Positions 9,001-15,751 of a stretch of 64,000 nucleotides of DNA are shown in pieces. Location: positions 1 through 64,000 of the forward strand of contig CANJQC010000010.1 of the NCBI GenBank assembly GCA_947476295.1, written 5' to 3'. Both the position numbers and the translations under genes were made by a program. Every line of letters begins with the position of its first letter. Within the stretch, counting starts at the first letter, position 1. The DNA is from Planctomycetaceae bacterium (GTDB taxonomy: Bacteria; Planctomycetota; Planctomycetia; Planctomycetales; Planctomycetaceae). Below the pieces are notes generated by a model. It saw only the letters and a list, made by a program, of their open reading frames with translations. It did no database searches and was not told the DNA's origin.

Positions 9001-11822
9001 GTGTTGATAGTGATGACCGTTGCAGTCGTCTTGTTGCTGATGCCTCCGTAAGGAGGATCCAGCGATTCATCGTAGAAGCCAAAAACATCGACGTCATAAT
9101 TAAAGTCAAGTCTGGCCACTCCGCTGGATTTTCGGAAATTGATTGTTTGCCATAACGTCCCAAGTATTTTGGACGTCGGTTGACCAATAATCTGCAAGTT
9201 TCGCGATGGTTCGGTAATCTGCTGAGTGCCTATATACAGAACGCCCGCCGAATTTCGATAAACGTCAAATTCGGAGTCATCCACAACGACTTGCAACGTC
9301 TCCTGCAACGCGCCATCGATCATATCGACAGATTCGACCGCGTATCCGAGAACGCTATATGTCCCGCCGATTATATCGAGAGAGTCAGTGCCAGCCTGGC
9401 CATCGACATAGAACCGTGGGGAGAAAACTCCCAGTGCGGCGTTGATGAGGTCATCACCCTGGCCCCCTAGAATTTGCAATTCTTTGGTCGGAACCGGTAC
9501 GTAAAACAATGGATTGGAGTCCAGCCCCAATTCTCTATCAATTCTTAGTTTATCTCCGGAACGATATACCTTCATATCATCGGCAACATCAGTGCCGGTA
9601 AACACTAGCTTTTCTAAGGTGGCAGTCCCGTAAACAACGGATTGCTCGAACGAACCGTCAAGGTGCAGTTCTTGGATGCCTGTCACGTTCTGGATTTTAT
9701 AATAATCTCCAAACGTGATCCGACCTTGATTCAATTCACCTACATTCCGAACCGTGAGCGGCGTTTTAAAATTAATGGCATCCAAAACTATTACAGAAGT
9801 GCCCTCAATGGTTAGTGAGCCCGACAGTGCACCAAAAGAGACTGCATCGAAATTCTCAACAACATCTCCAGAGACAGCTCTTGCTCGATTCGACACTTTG
9901 AAAAATCCAGCAGTGGCATTTTCCAGCGTCACCTCCTCGATGGAAGGTAAGTTTCCCATTACGGGATAAGCTAATCCTTGAGCAGTGATCACCAGGTTTT
10001 CGGGATCTTCTACCCCTTCGAAAGCAATTTGCACACCGTTGACGGTGACGGTTCCGACACCCTTTTCGGTATCGACCGTATCCATATCGATCGAAATAGA
10101 TTTTTGCTGAGTCGTGAGATCGACGGCGAGAATTAATCGATCGGCGTTGCCTACGTCATCGCCAATGGTAATTGGGCCGGGCGATGGATTCTGTCCAATC
10201 ACCGCCGAAGAATGAATGGTCACCGTATCGTTTCCGCGTGACGGAGAGACTCTCAGTCCACCTGCGGGAACGAACAACGTTACTTGACCAAATTGGGTTG
10301 CAGTGTTGCTGCCGTTAACCATCAACCCTGAAAGAGTCTCATTGCCGGCGATATCGATTTGGTCGTCTAAATCCGAACCCAGAATCCGTACATTTTTTGC
10401 ATCCGAGATGCCAGCAAAAGTGGTCACTACGTTTCCGCTGCGTTTCACAACTCCGGAATTAACTGCAGAGCCACTCTCAAGTGTAAGAGTTTGCGCAGCA
10501 GTTTGCATCGCCACCTGGACGACCAACCGATCTGCCAGCAGCGCGGTGGATTGCCCTTGCAACAGTCCGGTTAAGATGCCGTTTGGTTCATAAACGAAGG
10601 TGTCTTGATAAGATGCATTCCCCGTGACGTTTTCGAATTCGGCGAAACGGTTCAGCCCATCAAACGAGCCTTCATTCGTGCCATAAATGAAGAAAAGATT
10701 CGCTTGGTCTTCTTGTCCCTCGAGATCAGGGGCGACCAATTCGTCGACGCCGCCACCCCCATGAACGCTCATATTCAAGGATCGAAGAGGCACACCTTTG
10801 CCAACCTTCAGCGTGTCGTTTCCTGCCCCGAAGTGAACCGACAACTGGTTCTGCTTGTTGGCAGGTATCGTAAAATCGATGGGAGAAAACGTGGGCGTCT
10901 GCGAGGTGCTGGCCAGACGCATCCAGCCAATCATATCCGATGTCAAGGCAGCTTGGGTAGGCAGAAGTTGGTTCTGCGCATTGCGCGCGTCCGGCACGTT
11001 TATTACCAGATTGTCGGTAAACGCGATGTCTTTGTAAACAGCGATCGTTTGCTCATCGACAAGGGTCGAAAACGTGATGATCGTCTCGCCATCGACTTCC
11101 GTTTTGTCTTCCGAAAATTCGACGCTGCGACGCTCTTCCTGGTCAGAGATATCCGGCAAGAGCGCGGCCGTTACTTCAACGGTGATTCGATCGGTTTCTC
11201 CTGCGTTACCAGTGATCACACCCGTAATACTTCCACCATCCAAGATATAAAACGCATCGATGGTTTCGGTCCCACCGGTGAGATTTTCGACATGGGAGAA
11301 GTGGATGTTGGAGTTCAGCGTGCCTTCGTTTGCGTCCGTGATTTGCCAATCGTTGGTCGGATTGCTTCCCATTAGGGAAGGTCCTCTCAACGAGTCGAGT
11401 CCGCTTCCACCGAGAAAGTTGATCGTGTACGCCGACATCGAAGCATCGATGGTCAATGCGTCTGCATGAGATGAACCAATAATGTTGACGAAGCCGTTAT
11501 TGTCTGAATTCAATTGTGACAACAGTGTGTTGTTATGCTGCGTGTCTCTCAGCACAATGCTGTCCCCGACCAGCAGCAATTGCATCTCCACACCAGAGGT
11601 GTGATCAGCCGCATCGAAGCCGAAGGCTTCCGTCAATAAAATTCGGCGTTCAAGAGCCTCAGAGGTAAAGGACGTTTGAAAACCAGACGCTGATCGGAGC
11701 CGACGCGATCGATGAAGCTTTGTTTTTTTTCCTAATGCAGTCGCATTAAGAAATCGCATTCGTCGTAAAACAATACCGTAAAGTCTTTGAAGTACCGAAT
11801 TGATGTGCGATGAAGACTTCAT
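1..11822 (-). CDS. Giant LEPR-XLL-type repetitive surface protein (C-terminus beyond window)
   Basis: The frame opened by the ATG at 11822 (AAGAG ribosome site 7 bases upstream) is in phase with the coding sequence read at the left edge, giving about 3,940 codons with no stop in the large parts I translated; the end lies outside the window. Residues 57-63 read LERRILL, a LEPR-XLL-type motif found near the N-terminus of large planctomycete surface proteins. No classical signal peptide is seen. Residues about 80-900 contain scattered RTX-like turns (GGQGDDLINA, GAGNDTL). From about residue 900 onward the protein is a long series of roughly 100-residue Ala/Gly/Ser/Val-rich units with a pattern like V-x-A-x(2)-S-x-I, a small-residue glycine stretch, then N-x-I-x-N-x(3)-A-x-I, as in filamentous adhesins with beta-helical stalks. 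Other modules (HG-x(3)-D-x-V-x-Y...GL...YYVI) interrupt the series. Likely role: cell-surface adhesion or matrix. The role is inferred; the architecture is seen. Confidence 0.85.
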   Translation of the reverse strand, partial: MKSSSHINSVLQRLYGIVLRRMRFLNATALGKKTKLHRSRRLRSASGFQTSFTSEALERRILLTEAFGFDAADHTSGVEMQLLLVGDSIVLRDTQHNNTLLSQLNSDNNGFVNIIGSSHADALTIDASMSAYTINFLGGSGLDSLRGPSLMGSNPTNDWQITDANEGTLNSNIHFSHVENLTGGTETIDAFYILDGGSITGVITGNAGETDRITVEVTAALLPDISDQEERRSVEFSEDKTEVDGETIITFSTLVDEQTIAVYKDIAFTDNLVINVPDARNAQNQLLPTQAALTSDMIGWMRLASTSQTPTFSPIDFTIPANKQNQLSVHFGAGNDTLKVGKGVPLRSLNMSVHGGGGVDELVAPDLEGQEDQANLFFIYGTNEGSFDGLNRFAEFENVTGNASYQDTFVYEPNGILTGLLQGQSTALLADRLVVQVAMQTAAQTLTLESGSAVNSGVVKRSGNVVTTFAGISDAKNVRILGSDLDDQIDIAGNETLSGLMVNGSNTATQFGQVTLFVPAGGLRVSPSRGNDTVTIHSSAVIGQNPSPGPITIGDDVGNADRLILAVDLTTQQKSISIDMDTVDTEKGVGTVTVNGVQIAFEGVEDPENLVITAQGLAYPVMGNLPSIEEVTLENATAGFFKVSNRARAVSGDVVENFDAVSFGALSGSLTIEGTSVIVLDAINFKTPLTVRNVGELNQGRITFGDYYKIQNVTGIQELHLDGSFEQSVVYGTATLEKLVFTGTDVADDMKVYRSGDKLRIDRELGLDSNPLFYVPVPTKELQILGGQGDDLINAALGVFSPRFYVDGQAGTDSLDIIGGTYSVLGYAVESVDMIDGALQETLQVVVDDSEFDVYRNSAGVLYIGTQQITEPSRNLQIIGQPTSKILGTLWQTINFRKSSGVARLDFNYDVDVFGFYDESLDPPYGGISNKTTATVITINTDLYLHGNNLSLYGTSIDVAAGVTISTRDEYVNSQNPGSDSGQIKFAVSAQNLPDKMTFLETSITLGQNVNLLADATDSVHKSGAIVLSSRMYTKPEIPVFYQRSVSGSSIVLDGATIRGGDISITSESLSDTFFGAELSGEDVPIGEEIGMTILETLIQNTGLIFFSYSMSRANSTIDLEPGTRIHGENVTVQSTAAAFARSVSTNEFLAFSYAQVKPEAYVNVKDNVEIEAGGDVAIGTSVLSLLESAAANAGLGGTSDAKANITLAVGKADAIAKTILAPTSIIVAAGDVDITSNLDKTQAVETAGGGFDDGTTAIGLSISLFDSDIESKVSGKIVSQGDVAINSNIVTTDNITIASAGVGVAKSAVDANESRKDFQNKVANVLKMPTTFLLGKLGLLNKGFTAEKKFAISGAAAIADHDNTATASVAPNAQIFAAGNVSVTSLNSEKPEISAESKTGINVSKDKKEDPKKQTKVEYGLSVAVTIGLYHEDAYAFIGSGAQVIASKSIVVSGKTFQPYEITYLQLNDLSGLTDKLGSSLGIQQGFFSSWTKVSGKGANKNGGGAIGYFEIQNDAQAYVDSGALLNEHAFTGGSDVDVAGNTITLSAEYFKEGEEVIFSAGSGGAIPGLVDGSRYRVHVIPGNPPKIQLKSLSGVTVDLTAATGAGRLRLAVARDEQDVVIFAKAESQTANLAGTIPNMNPKKIYDREELSGGESGVGGSLLITNFKNVVIAEIRSDARVHSDTLTVRADTDFLDVSFSFATGSGTSTGFAGTGSIIIADNETTARIADGALVTTGSGYIKLPRDIRPIFGNENDGLIQDVAGLFKASYGDLANFNQEEVDVERDLIWVAPEVEFENGQQVLYKADGDALGGLTNSVTYYVIVDPAIEINESNFNPQTKVYNLGSEHDFVAGDMFYMDSGETEDRLTVFAIVDPNDPSQVRFADTYEDALAGNASQTVFATGTLIPKRGVRLAASKADAENYDAINLVGSARPTVPPRSIGGIRIPQEESGADHLRKPDYLNDANVEFYPLALDSDGNRKVDADDATVVSVSDGAFTINQSLLVIAQDNSVFANGLGAFSSATDGGAGYGFTVGVNVINRDTRALIGSTDGEISSKKATVQSAGNVTVSAKSLGIGVVSSIASAVAEVDQKNALDLQQQPDAEWEAFKEKMWSEKGVKVPDAPPVSNPQPKDGKSFSGAGVLAVSVIDDNVKAYVNNTQQMTSDDLSVLSSNQTILASLALTSAKSSGSRNNKALSGAVSYNGIEGDTLAYIEGPIQVNVAGALRVEAEQAGYIGSITAGIGRAESDGGSSGTGKSSAMAGSIAVNQIDHNVDAHILDATITVAGDTSVKATEKSLIVCIAGAAGESKSKGTATKTSPGSKGVGVALAINLIGLKSSPVTTLAYVENSTLDMAGGTLDIIASNAQPGSAPRIYALAQSYGGTDGMQGKAISGTIGVNAISNETRAYLLDSDVNDTSNGSPGVSLNISAFDTSGIVAYSGGWAKSKKGSGFGAAIAYNEVRGLTAAFIDNSTVDVRGSINVKAENLSVIGAGVLGVASGKGVDGWGVAGSSSIAIIVNTTDAHISDSQINSSGAVSVLANDKSYLVSAAGGFAKGGSAAVGATIDYHRISSTVLAHIDDSTVHALSGDVKVIATSKPLLIGIGLAAASGKSTAIGGALVINSIANSVQGYIRNSTVTADLGSVIVNAYESAVLYSAALGAAKSSSGNGVGVSMAYNYIGGNFDVGADPNVIKANDGVDGMQSVEADGVDTTSSIAAFIENSQVTATIGRILVISGFKDPSSDDDLGPLVERTETFNPASAVVLAGNTLSISNHGYQLGDRVVYEKSAGVNAINGLQENRAYFVIVVDANTIQLATSPLNVENRIPVELTSQGASSTHKLTKLDTASALRFAPSVITIVGNKVSYGKEHGLADQQRVIYTNGGSENIPGLVDGQAYWIIRIDDQTVQLASSLTNANNKTALAISNASGDQHALVPLNTIAQSFNASVVKIHAALGSTIGFSAAHGFKTGDALIYRKGAESAVALGGLQDGETYYVIKVDGTHIRLAESQADVQAETPIAVIITSAGVGDAHQLLVKRRSVDVGGEIIDLPEAISGQMVTVTIAGAMGSGASGAGAISLNYVRADVLSQVETTAMQSVPSTAGNRKLLASGDVVVAAKDVSRIYTGTGQLTKGGNAAGAAIGVADIKNSVRSSIDGATVESTAGDVEVLAHEDARIINVVAGIVISTGTFNFAGSVGVNKIRNVVDAHIGATDYGPASVTADQSVFVDAKDTSTIASYVGAIAAGGRATIGAAIAVNKVSDTILAQIDASKVVAKNGDILVDASFEEPTTLPPGLDSQIAALTLSGSVGSGISAAGSFSFNWIRNTVDAKISNIGDLNTDSTKYSGAEIYADGTIGVTASDTSTSNSLAGGFSIGADAGAGASVSYTYLGGDPGDPAVNDGNHVRALMENISGKVIADTIDVHADFDASIHDITVAGGVGGYFSLGAAVSINRIRMKTEAAITGSGEIVVGAGGVNVQAVSQPTIVADAGGFALALGKQAGAALGITYSRNEIDVNTYAIIDGVQLTSTGDIIVTATKNDLIRSFALAAAISATSSASGAASGSITKNIIKSNTQAEIRNSRKPTSVSPKGIKSTAGSVKVKAVDTSEIRARAIGASIAIASGSSAATMSIAVSSARNEINSNAEAAITNADVSSYGSTTVIAGDADGLFSRKIDAISVAASVSLALGASQSISLSGAGAEAMNNIQGNTTATFDNSSLTSGLDVVLDATDKSAVTAIVVAASIGMASIGASVSKNSIGYDKDENRTGNDIKARSRNTSINTNGKFSATATSEADIKATVIAASVGISKSTGVALSLSGAGASSENRIANDVSTYLDGDAQTLNSLSKGITASSVQLEAEDTSTITAHAGAASLALAFSGAAATVTIGVGLARNVIDNDVTSYIQNVNQDDLVTTNISTGDVDVTATSNSTITSLAWAATL
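2803..3522 (-). repeat. Three tandem ~50-residue 'HG...GL...YVI' modules inside the giant gene
   Basis: Within the giant gene three related modules lie at 2803-2946, 3090-3237 and 3371-3522. Each reads H-G-[FLY]-x(3)-[DQ]-x(1-2)-[ALV]-[IV]-Y, then a Gly-Leu turn, then Y-[YWF]-[VI]-I-x-[IV]-D and T/H-[IV]-[QR]-L-A. More divergent copies occur near 6165-6455 and 7050-7195. I do not recognise a named domain. They look like compact beta domains inserted between the repetitive stalk units. Confidence 0.6.
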
Positions 11823-11856
11823 TGATTAACTCTTAAACAGTTCAAGTAAGCCGCTT

Positions 11857-11971
11857 GCGCGGCGGTGTTTTAGGAGGGCTGGGTTGCGAGGCGATGTCTC
11901 GGCGCGGCGGTGCTTTAGGAGGTCTGGGTTGTAAATCGATGACGCGGCGCGGTTTTAGGGCAGCCAAGTTG
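11857..11971. repeat. Three imperfect ~45-bp direct repeats upstream of the giant gene
   Basis: A GC-rich core of about 30 bp recurs at 11857-11886, 11902-11931 and 11944-11971 with a 42-45 bp period; the first two copies differ at only a few bases and the third is shorter and more divergent. The array starts 35 bases upstream of the giant gene's start codon, so it lies in its 5' leader or promoter zone. It could bind a regulator or be neutral tandem expansion; nothing in the sequence decides between these. Confidence 0.6.
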
Positions 11972-12023
11972 TAACGTGGGAGAGTGCGTTTGGGTAGGAG
12001 GAGTGGTCATTCTGTCTGCCGCT

Positions 12024-12043
12024 GGAGCGTCACTGGACGCTCC
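12024..12043. other. Perfect 8-bp inverted repeat in the 11.97-12.29 kb spacer
   Basis: GGAGCGTC at 12024-12031 and GACGCTCC at 12036-12043 form an 8-bp hairpin with a four-base loop, followed on the plus strand by GTTTATAG. The T-run is too weak to call a terminator. The rest of 11972-12290 shows no coding sequence that I can support. Confidence 0.45.
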
Positions 12044-12289
12044 GTTTATAGTTTCTGACAGGGTGCGATCTTCCGGGCGAGCACTGAAAGCAGTGAAATT
12101 ACGTTGTATTATCTTGATTTCTGAATTGGTTTTTTGGGATTTGGCAGGCTGCATGTTGCCTCATTTGGTACATGTGTAGATGCGGATGTCTAAGTCCCGC
12201 AATGGATTGCGGCAGCATGCGACCGAGTGCTGCAACGTTCTCGCGGCAAAGCTCATTGCTTCGCCAGCTACGAACAGGCGACCTTCTTG

Positions 12290-12430
12290 CTGAATCTTCA
12301 GACACTGTGTCTGGAGTGCCACAAGCGGAATGCCCGTGCGAGCTGATTGAGATACTCTGGAAAGCCGGATGCTTGGAAATCTTGCACGTCCGGTTTGGGG
12401 TTGGGGCCCATGTGCGATCCCTAGGCCTAC
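12290..12430 (+). mobile_element. Group II intron 3' remnant (domain V, probable domain VI, maturase tail)
   Basis: Positions 12362-12396 match a group II intron domain V: AAGCCGGA (12362-12369, containing the AGC catalytic triad) pairs with TCCGGTTT (12389-12396), the two-base CG bulge is at 12387-12388, the TGC/GCA inner pairs at 12370-12372 and 12384-12386, and a GAAA loop at 12376-12379. The upper part of the distal stem no longer pairs, so the element is probably dead. Just upstream one plus frame encodes NLQTLCLECHKRNARAS and stops at 12344-12346. This resembles the HNH tail of intron-encoded reverse transcriptases, which normally ends shortly before domain V. A GC-rich stretch at 12397-12430 fits domain VI and the intron end. 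No reverse transcriptase domain remains upstream. The intron lies antisense to the disrupted oxidoreductase beside it. Confidence 0.55.
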
Positions 12431-13255
12431 ACCACAGTTCATCGGAAGTGAGCCAGCGGCTTATCGCATGGCTGTCCTGTTCACGATCATGGCCAATCTC
12501 GATTCCCGCCATCTTTGCCAACGCGGTTTCCGGCCGTACACCAATCGCAAGGATCACGATGTCTGCCGGATGCGACTTGCCGGAACTGGTCAGGACTTCC
12601 AGCGAGCCGTTTGCCGTTTGCCTGAATTCGGCCACTCCATCGTTCAGTTCCAACCGCACACCATGCTTCGTCATGTAGCGTTCGACGAGTATGGCCATTT
12701 CCGGATCGAGCGGCGGCATGACCTGAGCGAGCCTTTCAATCAGCGTCACTTCCAATCCGCGATGAACGAGGTTTTCCACCATTTCCAGGCCGATGAATCC
12801 ACCGCCAACGACCACCGCCCGCTTCGGTTTCGTCACCGTCTGGTAGCCCGTGTACGAGTGCATACCGGACTGATCCGTTCCATCACGATCCAGCCATGCT
12901 CGCATGTTCCGGGCGTCCGGAACGGTTCTGACTGAAAATATCCCCGGAAGATCAATGCCGGGCAGCGGCGGACGAATCGGGGCTGCCCCAGGGGACAGCA
13001 CAAGTTTGTCGTATTTTTCGGTGGTCACTTCACCGGTCGTGTGATTCTTGAGATCGACTGTTTTTCGTTCCGACGAGACTCCAACCACTTCGCATCGCGT
13101 TCGCACATCGATCGCAAACTGTTCGCGAAACGTCTGCTCCGTCGCCCCCAGCAGACTCGATTCCTTTTCAATCTTGCCTCCAACGTGGTAAGGCAAACCG
13201 CAGTTTGCGTAGGACACATACGGACCTCGCTCCGCCGACAGGATTTTGCAGCATT
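12431..13255 (-). pseudogene. FAD-dependent pyridine nucleotide-disulphide oxidoreductase (CoA-disulfide reductase-like), truncated at both ends
   Basis: The conceptual product contains ERGPYVSYANCGLPYHVGG, the redox-cysteine region of CoA-disulfide reductase/NADH oxidase-type flavoproteins, then the NAD-binding VVVGGGFIGLEMVENL and the strand leading to AIGVRPETALAKMAGIEIG. Intact members are about 440-550 residues. Here the N-terminal FAD-binding GxGxxG segment is absent: the frame becomes unrelated a short way upstream, next to the end of the sulfatase relic at 13298. The C-terminal part (second FAD motif and dimer interface) is lost where the group II intron remnant begins near 12430. The open frame continues to 12099, but that tail has no resemblance to the family. 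The first possible start in frame is a GTG at 13217. Judged a non-functional fragment. Confidence 0.75.
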
Positions 13256-13297
13256 CAAGCCAAAGACAGGGGAGCGATGTTGTACCACCCCGTTTGC

Positions 13298-15232
13298 TTA
13301 CTGCCGTCCCATCGCGGCACGGATGGCGTCTTCCGGGTTGACCAAATGCTCCGAGTTTTTCGGGTCATCTGCGATCGAGAGCTGCACTCCCTTGACCTCG
13401 CCGGTGAAAGCGTTGCCGACCGGACCATAATCTGGTGAGACCGGGGCTCCGGAATCCTCTCCGACATCGCAACCATCGTCGGCAGAGAAGACGATCGCCA
13501 GCGTTGCTCCGATGTCTCCCTGACCGACCTGTTTGCCGTCCACGAAAAGGGTCGCTTTGCCGCCCTTGCCGAGGCCGTCGCCGGCGTAGGCGAACTCCAT
13601 ACGCACTTGATGCTGCCCGGTGGGAAGCACGTCGGCGGATTCCACAAAAAAGTGCCTGAAGCCGCCCCAGTTGTAACAGTATTTGAGCTTGCCTTTGTTC
13701 GCATACAAGCTCCATCCTCCGATGTTCGCTCCTTGCGAAATGATGACCCCTTCGGCACCTTTCTCGGGCACCAAGATTTCGGCAGTAACGGAGTGGGACT
13801 TGTTCTTGATACTCAGAACGCAGTTCTCGCTCAGGCGCCCCATGCCGCCAAAGAGCAGTTGAGTTTTTCCCTTGATGAGAACCGGCCGGCCGGCGGTGTC
13901 AGGGTTCATCTTTTCTATCAACCGGTCGTCCAAGGGCAGCACTTTGTAGCGAGCCGCCTCGATCAGCCACAGGCGTTGCAGATCGCGGAGCTTCCCGGGC
14001 ATCTCGCTGGCGAGGTTCTTCGCCTGGCTCCAGTCTTTGTCCGAGTACAATTCCCAGACGTCATCGTCGAACGCAGGCATCTTTGCCGTCGTGGAGCCCC
14101 AGGGAGTCCTGTGCCTAGTGACCGCAGTCCAGCCGTCGTGGTAAATGCTGCGATTGCAGAATATTTCGAAGTATTGCGTTTTGTGCTGCTCCGCCGCTTT
14201 GGCTTCGTCAAACGAGTACCGCATACTGACGCCCTCAATGGCTTCCTGTTGAATACCGTTCACCGATTCCGGTTGTGGAAGACCGGCAACTTCGAGGACT
14301 GTGGGTGCCACGTCAATGACGTGGGTGAATTGCGAGCGAATCTCGTTTTTGGCTTTGATCCCGTTGGGCCAGTGAACGACCGTGCCGTTGCGAGTGCCGC
14401 CCCAATGAGAAGCGACCTGCTTGGTCCACTGAAAAGGTGTGTTCATCGCAAGTGCCCAGCCTACGGCGTAGTGGTTATAGGACTCCGGACCGCCAAGCTG
14501 ATCGAGCCGCTCTGTAAGGTACTCGGGCGTTTCCATTGCCTGCAGCCCGTTGAAGTAGCTCATCTCGTTGAAGCAGCCGTTGATCGAACCTTCGGCTGAT
14601 GCACCGTTGTCGCCGACGATGCAATAGATCAACGTGTCGTCGAGAATTTGCAGTTTCTCCAACGCATCGACGATCCGGCCGACATGGTGATCGGTGTATT
14701 CTAGGAACCCCGCGTACACTTCCATCTCCCGGCTGAGCACGGGGCGGAACGCGGCTGGCATCTCATCCCATGATGGCACTTCCTTGTTGCTTGCGGTGAG
14801 CTGGCAGTCCGCCGGAATGACGCCCAGTTTTTTCTGGCGGGCGAAGGTTTCCTCGCGCAGCTTGTCGTAGCCCTGGTCGAACTTGCCCTTGTATTTGTCA
14901 GCCCACTCTTTGGGCACATGATGCGGCGCGTGTGTGGCGCCAGGGGCGAAGTACATGAAAAACGGTTTATCGGGTGTCAACGCCTTTTGCTGGCTGAGCC
15001 ACTTGATGGACTTGTCGGTCATGTCCTCCAGGAAGTGATAGCCCTGCTCTGGCGTCTTTTTGTTTTCAACCGGGATGGTGCCCTCGAAGAGCGTCGGATA
15101 CCACTGGTTCGCCTCGCCGCCAATGAAGCCGTAGAAGTATTCAAAGCCGCCGCCGCCCGTGGGCTAGGCATCGAATGGTCCAACCGGGCTGGTCTGCCAG
15201 ACCGGAACTTCGTGGCATTTGCCGAACTGCAC
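13298..15232 (-). pseudogene. Arylsulfatase-family relic: 5' truncated, in-frame amber codon
   Basis: From 15022 to the stop at 13298 the frame encodes 574 residues of a large alkaline-phosphatase-fold arylsulfatase: KPFFMYFAPGATHAPHH, the metal-site region IVGDNGASAEGS, THVIDVAPTVLE, and a C-terminal beta domain found in about 780-residue family members. The same frame continues upstream through FGKCHEVPVWQTSP and then GPFDA*PTGGGGFEYFYGF, where the family has Trp (GPFD-x-W-PTG). The stop is TAG at 15164-15166, one transition from TGG. Beyond 15232 similarity ends, so the N-terminal half with the formylglycine C/S-x-P-x-R motif is missing. It cannot be an active sulfatase as it stands. An internal ATG at 15022 could still give a 574-residue product, but that would lack the catalytic residue. 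Confidence 0.85.
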
Positions 15233-15751
15233 TGTCAGAGGGCAATGAACACTTTCGTCCATGCGTGTCGCTTTTTCGCGGGCGCTGGCGACTCCCGTTT
15301 CAGACCCTTGATGATTCATGTCGTTTCTGCCCACCATCGCACTCTTTACGCGGGTTCATAGCCTCACGCTATCGACAAGGACTTGTGGATTACAGCCACA
15401 ACGGCATTCTTCTGGTCATGATTAACGCTCGATGGGGACGAACCCCATCGCGGCGCAATTTCGCTTAAGTCCACGCCATTCAGCCAGCTCCTGCCGGGGC
15501 CTACGAACGTCGATGCTCCGACTCTCGATCAAATCAAGCGCCACCCTGGCCCCGGTGTGTGAACACTATGCGAAATGCGCACAGTGCTCCCTGAACCAAT
15601 GGCTTTTGGAACCGCGAAGCCATACCATGCAGCCGCAATAAGAATGTCTGAGACGCTCGTTCAGGAATCGAAGCTCACGAATGCTTTGGCTGGCATTTAC
15701 GGCCTGTCCTGCTGCTGATCAGGAAACCGAATCTTTGGGAAGAAACGCGTC
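15233..15751. other. Intergenic stretch without a recognised gene
   Basis: No coding sequence on either strand resembles a family I know, and no missing sulfatase N-terminus was found here. One perfect 8-bp hairpin (CGATGGGG at 15430-15437, CCCCATCG at 15443-15450) is present without a following T-run. The last 20 bases hold a GGGAAGAAA ribosome site for the next gene. Confidence 0.6.

Noticed and set aside
325-11469. Many plus-strand and off-frame open frames of 60-250 codons
   Set aside because: They are antisense or out-of-phase shadows of the giant minus-strand gene, whose translation is continuous and repetitive.
12361-12396. Group II domain V read on the minus strand
   Set aside because: The catalytic AGC, GAAA loop and 3'-side CG bulge are in the correct order only on the plus strand.
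13607-14599. 330-codon plus-strand open frame
   Set aside because: Lies antisense to the sulfatase relic, whose minus-strand translation matches a known family.
15430-15450. 8-bp hairpin as an intrinsic terminator
   Set aside because: No T-run on either strand.
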